Shown here: positions 58,155-64,000 of the stretch, piece by piece | Position numbering within the stretch: the first letter of the stretch is position 1 | Layout: each line of letters begins with the position of its first letter | From: CAYRGC01 sp964601225 | GTDB taxonomy: Bacteria; Patescibacteriota; Gracilibacteria; Peribacterales; Peribacteraceae | Assembly (NCBI GenBank): GCA_964601225.1 | Contig: CAZRMM010000007.1 | Coordinates: forward strand, 16,736-80,735 | DNA: 64,000 bases | Direction: 5' to 3' | The notes under the pieces: generated by a model | What the model saw: only the letters and a program-made list of their open reading frames with translations | The model's database searches: none | Told to the model about the DNA's origin: nothing | Made by a program: the position numbers and the translations under genes

Positions 58155-58441
58155 GCCCAGGTATTGACGTGATGCGGCGGATCGTCGTCGTCCTTCTTGT
58201 CATCGTCCTTCTCCGGCTTGGGGGCCTCAGGTGACGAGAACAGTCGTCTCAGCCACGAGGCAAAGGCGCGCAGCGTGTCCATGACGGGGGCCGCTTCGGG
58301 GGTTTCCGGCGGTTCCTTGGGCGAGTCGCCGTCAGGTTTTTTGTCGGGTTTCTTCTTCTTGTCCCCGTCGGGATCGGGTTCCCTGCGGGGGAACTCCGGA
58401 GGAATGCCGCTGATGGGGGGGATGGGTGGAATCGGACTCAT
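58151..58441 (-). CDS. Pro/Asp/Lys-rich disordered protein
   Basis: The 96-aa protein is low complexity: a PPIPPISGIPP start, a Lys/Asp/Pro middle, one predicted helix (VMDTLRAFASWLRRLFSS, about 53-70) and an Asp-rich tail. The amphipathic helix may touch membrane or partner. It overlaps the previous gene by 4 bases (ATGA) and the next by 4 (GTGA). No family is recognised. Confidence 0.55.
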   Translation of the reverse strand: MSPIPPIPPISGIPPEFPRREPDPDGDKKKKPDKKPDGDSPKEPPETPEAAPVMDTLRAFASWLRRLFSSPEAPKPEKDDDKKDDDDPPHHVNTWA

Positions 58442-58794
58442 GATTCGAGGGGGAGCCTTTGGCGATTTTCCCAGTGGCAGAGAACTCGTTCAACGTGATT
58501 GCGGAATCGCCGTGCGTTCCGGGCGACGGCATGATTGCCCTCTTTGATACCGAGGCAGAGATTCGTGATGTGCACGATCAATTCGTCATAGTTCACGGGA
58601 TAATTCGTACGTGCGAATTTAATAAGAAGATCATGAAGCTGTTGTTCGGTGGGGATCGGTCCCCAGAGAGCCTCTTCCTCATCGGGCGTCATCTTCCGTC
58701 CGCGGATTTCCCCGTTCATCGTCTCGTGATCGTGGGGAGAGAGGGATGGCTTGCAGGATGGCGCGCCGGGAGAATGCGAATTTTCGAGAATCAT
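58438..58794 (-). CDS. Unknown small helical protein
   Basis: The 118-aa protein has a disordered first 35 residues, then a helical region (TEQQLHDLLIKFARTNYPVNYDELIVHIT, about 50-78) and a basic C-terminus. TATAAT (58808-58803) with TTGTAT upstream (16-base spacer) ends 8 bases before ATG 58794, so this gene starts a leaderless transcript that continues into the two overlapping genes downstream. No family is recognised. Confidence 0.6.
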   Translation of the reverse strand: MILENSHSPGAPSCKPSLSPHDHETMNGEIRGRKMTPDEEEALWGPIPTEQQLHDLLIKFARTNYPVNYDELIVHITNLCLGIKEGNHAVARNARRFRNHVERVLCHWENRQRLPLES

Positions 58795-58847
58795 CAAAAT
58801 ATATTATAAAACAAAAATGCAAAAATACAATATCATGATTTTTCTCT

Positions 58848-59174
58848 TCATGCAGCTTTTTTTGCTACTTCCTTAGCAGAGTCTTGATGGGCATTTTCTG
58901 TCGCCGGATCTTTCTCCTGGGCCGTCGCCAGAAGATCTCGTGTCAGCCGGTGCACCCGCAAGACGAGATTCTCATGCGTGCCCAGGGCAGGCAGCGTATC
59001 GGCCTCATGTTGCAATCTTTCGAGCAAAGCCCGAGTCGCGGTTGTCGGGTCGCTTTCGATCGATTGCACGATCGGTTCCATCCATGCAGCCGTCTCCCGT
59101 TGCGAGGGTTTCGCGAGATTCTCCTTTACGAAGCCCGGAACTTCATTCCAGGAGGCAATCATGCGGTCTGGCAT
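58848..59174 (-). CDS. Unknown small helical protein, start uncertain
   Basis: The 108-aa version from ATG 59174 (MPDRMIASWNEVPGFV) is helical with a TTATRALLERLQHEADTLPALG segment near 40-62 and an Ala/Lys-rich end. The frame is open to a TTG at 59300, overlapping the previous gene, so the N-terminus is uncertain. No family is recognised. It is spaced 53 bases from the next gene, which has its own promoter. Confidence 0.5.
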   Translation of the reverse strand: MPDRMIASWNEVPGFVKENLAKPSQRETAAWMEPIVQSIESDPTTATRALLERLQHEADTLPALGTHENLVLRVHRLTRDLLATAQEKDPATENAHQDSAKEVAKKAA

Positions 59175-59256
59175 GGTCGCATCGTAGACGTATCCACGCT
59201 CTCTTCCAGAAAATCGGAGCCTGCTCCATGTTTTTGGGCTTTCGATCCGCGCAATG

Positions 59257-59493
59257 TCAGGCGCGCAAGTACCGACGGCGAGAGACGAACGGACGCTCAA
59301 CTTCCGATCCTTTTTCGTTCACGAGTTCGCGCATCGCTTCTTCCAGTTTCTCCTGCCGATCGGCGATATCGAAGAGCGTCTGCGGGGTAGTTTCGTGCGA
59401 CATGACGACGGGTTCCGGCTTTTCCGGACGGGGTTTTCCGACGGGATCGCCGAGATCGAAGAGCGTGCCCTGCTCGAGACGGTCGCGTGCCAT
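59257..59493 (-). CDS. Unknown small coiled-coil protein
   Basis: The 78-aa protein (MARDRLEQGTLFDLG) has a short coiled-coil helix (LFDIADRQEKLEEAMRELVNEKG, in two parts, about 40-62) and a basic tail. TATACT (59508-59503) ends 9 bases before ATG 59493, giving a near-leaderless start. It is the first gene of the minus-strand cluster and divergent from sufD. Confidence 0.6.
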   Translation of the reverse strand: MARDRLEQGTLFDLGDPVGKPRPEKPEPVVMSHETTPQTLFDIADRQEKLEEAMRELVNEKGSEVERPFVSRRRYLRA

Positions 59494-59533
59494 GGAAAAC
59501 AAAGTATACCATGGGATTTTCCCGTGCAGATGC

Positions 59534-59539
59534 TATTCT
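59534..59539 (+). promoter_or_regulatory. Extended -10 box of sufD
   Basis: TGC-TATTCT ends 6 bases before the ATG at 59546, predicting initiation on the start codon. Confidence 0.6.
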
Positions 59540-59545
59540 TTCGGC

Positions 59546-60400
59546 ATGCCATCGAGCAGTTTCCCCGCCGGCATCTCCGTGGAGAAAGCGGACGGCTTTT
59601 GGCTGATCGAGGTGGCCGAAGGCATCCAGGTTGCCGAGCCGCTCGTGATGACGGGGCAGGACGCGCGCAGTTGGGAGCTTGTCGTGGGTCGGCGAGCCAA
59701 GGTGACGGTGGTGGAGGAACTTACGGGCACCCGCGACAAACACAGGGTCTCGGTGAAGCTCGGGCGAGATGCTTCCGCCGACATCACCTCGCTCCAGGCG
59801 CTCGACGCCGGAACGACATGCGCGATCCTCCAGGAGAGTGCCCTCCAGGAGCGCGCGCGGTGCCAGTGGCGCGTCGCCTCGCTCGGCGGAGCCGCGATCG
59901 AGCACTCGCTTGTCAGCCGCCTCACGGGGGATCATGCCGTAAGCGGGATCGACTGGATCTTCTACGGCAAGGGCGAGGAAAAGCAGAGGCTCTCCGCCCG
60001 CAATGTTTTTCTCGGGATCGACGGGGGAGGGGAAATCGTGATGAAGGGCGCTTCCGAAGACAAAGCCCAGCTCAAGGCCGATGGCATGATCGAGATCGGT
60101 CCTCGCGGCACCGGGACCAATACGTTTCTCACGCAGCAGGTCTTGATGCTCGACGCCACCTCCAAGATCGACGCGGTGCCCGGGCTTGAGATCCACACGA
60201 ACGACGTCAAAGCCAGCCACAGCGCCACCGTGGCGCGCCTCACGCCCGAAGACTTGTTCACGTTCGCCGCGCGCGGGATCCCGGAGATGGAGGCGCGCAG
60301 GATGTTCGTCGAAGGTTTCCTCGGCGACCTCGCGGCGAAGATGCCCGCGGCCGCCGCAGGGCGGTGCTTGCAATTGATCGAGAAGAAGTATCGTGGATGA
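59546..60400 (+). CDS. sufD: Fe-S scaffold protein SufD
   Basis: The 284-aa protein is a short SufD/SufB-family protein. It has the beta-helix core (VASLGGAAIEHSLVSRLTG, IGPRGTGTNTFLTQQVLMLD) and the conserved end IHTNDVKASHSATVARLTPEDLFTFAARGIPE, with MEARRMFVEGF following. It completes the SufBC2D complex with SufB (56068) and SufC (47337). Typical SufD is 400 or more residues, so the N-terminal helical domain is reduced. The frame is open far upstream, but the promoter fixes the ATG at 59546. Confidence 0.93.
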   Translation: MPSSSFPAGISVEKADGFWLIEVAEGIQVAEPLVMTGQDARSWELVVGRRAKVTVVEELTGTRDKHRVSVKLGRDASADITSLQALDAGTTCAILQESALQERARCQWRVASLGGAAIEHSLVSRLTGDHAVSGIDWIFYGKGEEKQRLSARNVFLGIDGGGEIVMKGASEDKAQLKADGMIEIGPRGTGTNTFLTQQVLMLDATSKIDAVPGLEIHTNDVKASHSATVARLTPEDLFTFAARGIPEMEARRMFVEGFLGDLAAKMPAAAAGRCLQLIEKKYRG

Positions 60401-60590
60401 CGATTTTCCATCACCCTCACGACACCCGACGATACCAGGGATTTTCCGTGGTTCAGAAATTTTCGGAGACGAAGTCCGAATGCCAATGATTTTTGGCATA
60501 CAAAAGCCGCAAATCAAGGTACTGCGAAAAATATTTTCTTCCGGCAGCCGGATCATTAGCATGCCCGCGTTTCTTATCTCCCGACTTCTC

Positions 60591-60758
60591 ATGGCCTCTC
60601 TTGAAAACACCCTGATGGAACCCGAGGATCGACTCATTCTCGATGCCTTCGTCGAGGCAAATGAAGATCCGGCAGCGAAGGCTGAGCGCGAAAAACTGAA
60701 GCGGATCGAAGATCTGGCAAGCCGAGGCCTTCTCTATTTTGAATCACTGCTTGGCTGA
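60591..60758 (+). CDS. Small acidic protein, 55 aa
   Basis: The product is almost entirely helical and charged (MEPEDRLILDAFVEANEDPA, then a Lys/Arg/Glu helix ending in LLYFESLLG). No family is recognised. An alternative start at 60561 would add 10 hydrophobic residues. The preceding 190 bases after sufD hold a TGCCAA/TTGGCA hairpin (60481-60498) and no other gene I can support. Confidence 0.5.
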   Translation: MASLENTLMEPEDRLILDAFVEANEDPAAKAEREKLKRIEDLASRGLLYFESLLG

Positions 60759-60777
60759 ACACTTTTCCTTCTTCCCT

Positions 60778-60948
60778 ATGAACAAGGTCGGACAGCATGA
60801 TCTCAGTGCGGGAGCGGAGCTTCCGCGTGTGCAAGTCGCCCGTAAGAGCACGATCGAGCTCGAGCGTGAAAAAACCGAAGCCGATTACCGCGTCTTCAGT
60901 CGCAATCCGACGACGAATGTCGCGGGCCAGGACGATTGGTACGACTGA
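60778..60948 (+). CDS. Small charged protein, 56 aa
   Basis: It starts at ATG 60778, 19 bases after the previous small gene, in a pyrimidine-rich leader. The product is hydrophilic with a central RKSTIELEREKTEADYRVF helix and ends GQDDWYD. No family is recognised. It is probably co-transcribed with the 55-aa gene. The following 150 bases show a GTGAGG/CCTCAC stem and no gene. Confidence 0.5.
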   Translation: MNKVGQHDLSAGAELPRVQVARKSTIELEREKTEADYRVFSRNPTTNVAGQDDWYD

Positions 60949-61101
60949 GTGCTTGACTCCCGGCGAGGACGGAGAATACTAACGCGCGTTGACGTTTCTC
61001 TCGCTCCTCCGTCGTCCGCGTCTTTCGTCCGTAAGGGCGTGAGGTTGCGATGACGGAAATCCTCACTCCCTCGCGGACACGCGTAGGGCTTTTTTCGCAT
61101 T

Positions 61102-62040
61102 ATGAAGCCATCCTTGTCACCCTATCGGAATCTTTACGAAGGCTCTTCCTTCCTCGCCGTCGGCGAGGTGCACGATGTGCAGAAGGAGGAGCTTGAGTTC
61201 GTGACCCGCGATCTCGCCGCGTCCGGCATCACGCTCGAGCATGCCCCCTTACTCACGTCCCAGGTGCTCGATCGTATCCGCGAGGGTGTTCGCGAGGTCT
61301 TCATCCTCCGACAAGAAGGGGGCATCGTCGATCAGCGCGGCCGCCTGATCACGCTCTCCACGCGCGAGGATATCGGCCGGTTTCTGCGGATATCCGACGA
61401 AACCGGCCCCGATGTGCCGGATCTCAACCGCGCCGGCAGGCAGACGCTTGCCACGGCTCGCGACGTACTCGAGGCAGGCGCGGGACGCGCCGTCATCACC
61501 TCGCCGGCCCTGATCCGGCGCGAAGTGGACGACTGGCAGGGAGCCGGAACGCTGCTCTACGACGAGAATCTTCTCGTTCGTCGGCCGATCGAGTCCAGGG
61601 ACCATGCGATCGTGCGGTACGTGATGGACGATCTTATCGCGAAGCAGGATTTCCGCGCTCGTCCTGGTGAAGAAGAGGCGATTCTGGATCGACATCACGT
61701 TCTGGATGCCAAAGGCGTCCTTGGCGGCGCATCCCTCCTTTCTTGGCAGGACGGGGATTTTGAATTGGCACGGCTTTGGACCGGTCATCAACGCAACGGC
61801 CTCGGATGCAAGATCGCGGAAATGATCGTCGATGCTTGGAAACGGGAGGAAAACCCGAGCCGTCTTTTCGCGCTTACGAAATACGCGTCCGTGAACGGAA
61901 AATCCCTCTATGAGAAGAACGGATTCAAGCCGCAGGGGAAAGTGAGCGAGCTCCGTAGCGACCCGTCGATGCCGCCGCAGATCCGGGACTACGGCTCTCC
62001 AGGACGCGATCCGTACGTGTACGTGCTGGAGAGTAGATAG
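61102..62040 (+). CDS. GNAT-like acetyltransferase, two-domain
   Basis: The 312-aa protein has a C-terminal GNAT fold: VLGGASLLSWQDGDFELARLWTG near 212-234, the acetyl-CoA loop HQRNGLGCKIAEMIVD (Q/RxxGxG/A-like) near 235-250, and YEKNGFKPQGK near 272. The N-terminal 190 residues could be a degenerate second GNAT-like domain. The acceptor is unknown; an N-acetylglutamate-synthase-like role is one guess. A T6 tract ends 6 bases before the ATG. Confidence 0.72.
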   Translation: MKPSLSPYRNLYEGSSFLAVGEVHDVQKEELEFVTRDLAASGITLEHAPLLTSQVLDRIREGVREVFILRQEGGIVDQRGRLITLSTREDIGRFLRISDETGPDVPDLNRAGRQTLATARDVLEAGAGRAVITSPALIRREVDDWQGAGTLLYDENLLVRRPIESRDHAIVRYVMDDLIAKQDFRARPGEEEAILDRHHVLDAKGVLGGASLLSWQDGDFELARLWTGHQRNGLGCKIAEMIVDAWKREENPSRLFALTKYASVNGKSLYEKNGFKPQGKVSELRSDPSMPPQIRDYGSPGRDPYVYVLESR

Positions 62041-62055
62041 ATCGTAAAAATATGT

Positions 62056-62061
62056 TATAAT
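62056..62061 (+). promoter_or_regulatory. Extended -10 promoter of 32-aa gene
   Basis: TGT-TATAAT is a consensus extended -10; no good -35 is seen. Initiation near 62068 gives a leader of about 50 bases ending in a full Shine-Dalgarno. Confidence 0.75.
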
Positions 62062-62118
62062 ATTAACGCTCCTTCAAACAAAAAAGGCTCACGCCAACAA
62101 GGAAAGGAGGTGATGCCT

Positions 62119-62217
62119 ATGGGGCCTGTAGGCCTGATTGTAGGGTACTTCACGGTCCTGGGCTGCGTTGCAGTAGGAGCATACCTACTTGCAACGAGCC
62201 CAAATCGGGAGAGATAG
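62119..62217 (+). CDS. Tiny hydrophobic protein, 32 aa
   Basis: The frame MGPVGLIVGYFTVLGCVAVG and onward to TSPNRER stop is a single membrane helix (about 4-25) with a short basic/polar tail. Every expression signal is present: a TATAAT extended -10 promoter, AAAGGAGGTG with 8 bases from GGAGG to the ATG, and a perfect terminator. An ATG at 62113 is too close to the Shine-Dalgarno. No family is recognised. It may be a small membrane regulator or a toxin-like peptide; there is no antisense partner evident. Confidence 0.75.
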   Translation: MGPVGLIVGYFTVLGCVAVGAYLLATSPNRER

Positions 62218-62229
62218 GTTATCTCTCCC
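62207..62229. other. Hairpin overlapping the 32-aa gene stop
   Basis: GGGAGAGAT pairs with ATCTCTCCC around AGGTT across the stop codon, just before the terminator hairpin. It could protect the mRNA end. Confidence 0.5.
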
Positions 62230-62231
62230 CT

Positions 62232-62266
62232 GACCCGGCTCCGAAGGAGTGCCGGGTCTTTTTGTT
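62232..62266 (+). terminator. Strong terminator of the 32-aa gene
   Basis: GACCCGGC pairs with GCCGGGTC around an 11-base loop that itself can pair (TCC with GGA), followed by TTTTTG. Confidence 0.92.
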
Positions 62267-62306
62267 TGCGTTCGGATTTCCGGAAGGGGAGCATGGGGAG
62301 AAATCC

Positions 62307-62492
62307 ATGTCCGCCGAGTACGGCTTCGAAGACTGGCGCGAACTCCCTCCCCCCATTCCTTCGCCCGAGGCGAAGGAGCAATCGCGTCCCCGGGACGCTG
62401 ACGGGCAAGGAACGAAGAATCTTGCGGAGATTCAGGATCTTTGCGCCGAAACGAAGCACCGGATCGCGCCGATCGACTTTCTCGACGTCTGA
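62307..62492 (+). CDS. Small Pro/Glu-rich protein, 61 aa
   Basis: It starts at ATG 62307, 6 bases after GGGGAG, and ends at TGA 62490-62492 with a gap of one base to the convergent gene. The product is hydrophilic (EDWRELPPPIPSPEAKEQ, then an acidic/basic middle) and ends in HRIAPIDFLDV. No family is recognised. No clear promoter follows the upstream terminator, so confidence is modest. Confidence 0.45.
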   Translation: MSAEYGFEDWRELPPPIPSPEAKEQSRPRDADGQGTKNLAEIQDLCAETKHRIAPIDFLDV

Positions 62493-62493
62493 A

Positions 62494-62904
62494 TCACGTG
62501 TCTTTCTTCTTCTTGCGAGGCTTCGTCGTCGACGCTGCCGAACTGTCCTTTGCGATGATTGCCCTCAGGTGCGAGATGACCGTATCGATCACTGCGTCGG
62601 TCTGATCGATGTGTTTTCTCTCGGGATGGATCTTGGAGTCGCCGAGCACGTTTTGGACGTCCTTCCGGAACCCGGCGACGGCAACAAGTACCGTGCCTTT
62701 TGCCGGAAGGAGGCCTGCGATCTCCAGCGCCGAGAGATTCATTCCCACGGAGGTGAACCATGCCTTCCGGATCTTGTAGTACGGGTTCGGTGAGGTGCTA
62801 TGGACGGACTCCGTCGGAATGTCGTTGGAGTAGTCGTTCTTGAGGCGCTCAAGGTTCGCCAGGCCTTCGTTCGCGAGTTCCCGCTGGAGATCCGTGAGCT
62901 GCAT
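62494..62904 (-). CDS. Unknown protein with basic tail
   Basis: The 136-aa protein has an N-terminal helix (LTDLQRELANEGLANLERLKNDY, in parts, 3-25), a mixed middle and a Lys/Arg-rich C-terminus (TTKPRKKKKDT) that could bind nucleic acid. No family is recognised. It has the best leaderless promoter in the window: ATGACA, 17 bases, TATAAT, then 6 bases to the ATG. Confidence 0.7.
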   Translation of the reverse strand: MQLTDLQRELANEGLANLERLKNDYSNDIPTESVHSTSPNPYYKIRKAWFTSVGMNLSALEIAGLLPAKGTVLVAVAGFRKDVQNVLGDSKIHPERKHIDQTDAVIDTVISHLRAIIAKDSSAASTTKPRKKKKDT

Positions 62905-62910
62905 AATTCT

Positions 62911-62939
62911 ATTATACGATAATTTACGAAAATTGTCAT
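62911..62939 (-). promoter_or_regulatory. Near-consensus leaderless promoter
   Basis: ATGACA (62939-62934), 17 bases, TATAAT (62916-62911) on the minus strand. The expected initiation base is the A of the ATG at 62904. Confidence 0.85.
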
Positions 62940-62992
62940 TTCCTACGTCGCCCTAAAACGGCACTGAGAAACGCCAAGATCACATCGCACGG

Positions 62993-63355
62993 TCAGTTCA
63001 CATGCAGGATTCGCGCGATCGGTCCCAGGAGAGGAAGCAGTCCCGCGATCGCGATGCCGAGAGCGGTCCTGTACCACGCCAGCCTGTAGAACACCCATTG
63101 CCCGATGATGATCGCGATCGGCAGGATCATCGTGAGACCCATGATCATGAGCGCCATCCACCATGGGAAGGCTTGGGTGGCGGTCGGGGAATCCCGGAAC
63201 ATCAGCGAGAATCCGAAGGTCAAGAGCAGCGATCCGAAGAACGACACCAGAATCGTTAAAGTCTGGATCACGGTCGATGCGATCAATACGAAAAGCAACA
63301 AGGGGGATTTTGTCATACGGGTGCATAGCATGCCGATCTTCCGTCGAGGCGTCAT
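62993..63355 (-). CDS. Unknown membrane protein
   Basis: The 120-aa protein has about three hydrophobic helices (about 17-50 in two parts, 66-88, and a weaker one near 97-115). No family is recognised. The first ATG is 63355; an internal ATG at 63316 (MTKSPLLLF) is equally plausible and would place the helix nearer the N-terminus. It lies downstream of the 16S gene on the same strand but is separated by more than 250 bases. Confidence 0.6.
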   Translation of the reverse strand: MTPRRKIGMLCTRMTKSPLLLFVLIASTVIQTLTILVSFFGSLLLTFGFSLMFRDSPTATQAFPWWMALMIMGLTMILPIAIIIGQWVFYRLAWYRTALGIAIAGLLPLLGPIARILHVN

Positions 63356-63617
63356 GAAAAACGCCCGCGTGGACGCTGAGCGGGGGTTTGCCTCGTCGCA
63401 CTCTCGGTTTCGTCGTGCATCGGCAAAAAAGGATCACTCGATCCTCATTCCGGTCTGCGGTCTTCACACCATTGCGTAGTAGAGAAGCTCCGGGCCGCAA
63501 TCCTCTGAGCCGCCGAGAGCGGCGGAGCAGGGGACTGCGGGAGTTCCCCGGTCAATAAGAATGCGTGATGACAATTGAACTCTGTCAGAGCACGCTACAG
63601 AGAAAAATTTCCCTGGT

Positions 63618-64000
63618 AAGGAAGTGTTCCATGCGCAGGTTCTCCTACACATACCTTGTTACGACTTACTCCCAGTCAGCAGTGTCACCGTGGTACCTCT
63701 CCTTGCGGATAAAGGTGCTTCAGGTGCCCCTGCCTCCCATGAGTTGACGGGCGGTGAGTACAAGACCCAGGAACATATTCACCGTAGTATCGCTGACCTA
63801 CGGTTACTAGCGATTCCAACTTCATGCCGGCGAGTTGCAGCCGACAATCCGAACTGAGAACGATTTTGGCGGGATTGGCTCCGTCTGACGACTTCGCTAC
63901 CCTTTGTATCGTCCATTGTAACATGGGTGTAGCCCCAGGCATAAAGGCCACGCTGATTTGACGTCATCCTCACCTTCCTCCGCCTTGGAGGCGGCAGTCT
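63618..64000 (-). rRNA. rrs: 16S ribosomal RNA, 3' part
   Basis: The minus strand holds the last ~380 bases of 16S rRNA, from AGACTGCCGCCTCC through GGAGGAAGGTGAGGATGACG, TGTACTCACCGCCCGTCA, AAGTCGTAACAAGGTA and the h45 hairpin to the 3' tail GGAACACTTCCTT. The gene extends out of the window at 64000. Two normally invariant sites differ: UGUACUC for UGUACAC, and CACUUCC for CACCUCC at the anti-Shine-Dalgarno. No tRNA or 23S gene follows; bases 63356-63617 hold only hairpins (CAGGGAAA/TTTCTCTG next to the 3' end, and a GCCGC/GCGGC stem near 63510). Confidence 0.97.

Noticed and set aside
63356..63617. Spacer after 16S examined for a tRNA or start of 23S
   Set aside because: No cloverleaf or 23S 5' signature is present, only hairpins.

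Overview
The window looks like part of a genome from a small-genome bacterium of the Candidate Phyla Radiation (Patescibacteria). A Peregrinibacteria/Peribacteria-like lineage is my best guess. This is inference from gene style: type IV pilus genes with many pseudopilins, Ser-rich surface-protein linkers, large Ig/DUF4215 surface proteins, a stand-alone 16S rRNA gene and many small unknown proteins. The DNA is GC-rich by eye. TGA is used as an ordinary stop codon (for example 2026-2028 and 9015-9017), which argues against the recoded Gracilibacteria/Absconditabacteria.

Layout: 1-9.0 kb holds a large modular unknown protein, a HAD phosphatase, RNase J, a PP2C-like membrane protein, a nucleotidyltransferase, a Ser-rich surface protein and prepilin peptidase. 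9.3-13.4 kb holds smpB, recR, a small membrane protein, purH and a calpain-like protease. 13.5-24.3 kb is a type IV pilus cluster (response regulator, pilB, pilC, four pilin-like proteins and a PilX-like protein) closed by a histidine kinase. 24.5-25.3 kb is an RNA patch: RNase P RNA, tRNA-Thr and tRNA fragments. 25.4-31 kb holds an HTH-like protein, a polyprenyl-phosphate sugar transferase, a four-helix-bundle gene inside inverted repeats, a decayed DinG-like exonuclease/helicase and nusA. 32.1-36.8 kb is a striking chimera in which a second, truncated NusA is fused in frame to a giant surface protein. 37-46.5 kb holds a DUF1189 protein, a glycosyltransferase, tsaB, secA, holB and a TPR protein. 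46.6-60.4 kb holds ferredoxin, sufC, sufB and sufD, interleaved with a SIMPL protein, a transporter cluster (APC permease, K+ channel, cation/H+ antiporter) and unknown small genes. 60.5-64 kb holds small proteins, a GNAT-like protein, a tiny hydrophobic protein, membrane proteins and the 3' end of a 16S rRNA gene on the minus strand.

Three genome-wide properties stand out. First, more than twenty genes have a -10 hexamer ending only about 6-10 nt before the start codon, so leaderless mRNAs seem common; several GTG starts can only be chosen this way. Second, the 16S 3' end reads CACTTCCTT rather than CACCTCCTT, an altered anti-Shine-Dalgarno. Third, spacers and even three housekeeping genes (purH, tsaB, secA) carry elements built of degenerate 7-8 base units, often arranged as palindromes. 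One pair of such elements brackets the four-helix-bundle gene.

How the genes work together: pilD, pilB, pilC and the pilins form one envelope machine, with a response regulator and a histidine kinase at its two ends. The sugar transferase and GT2 serve surface glycans. SufBCD plus ferredoxin form an Fe-S assembly set. RNase J, RNase P, NusA, SmpB, SecA, TsaB, RecR and HolB are information and secretion housekeeping.
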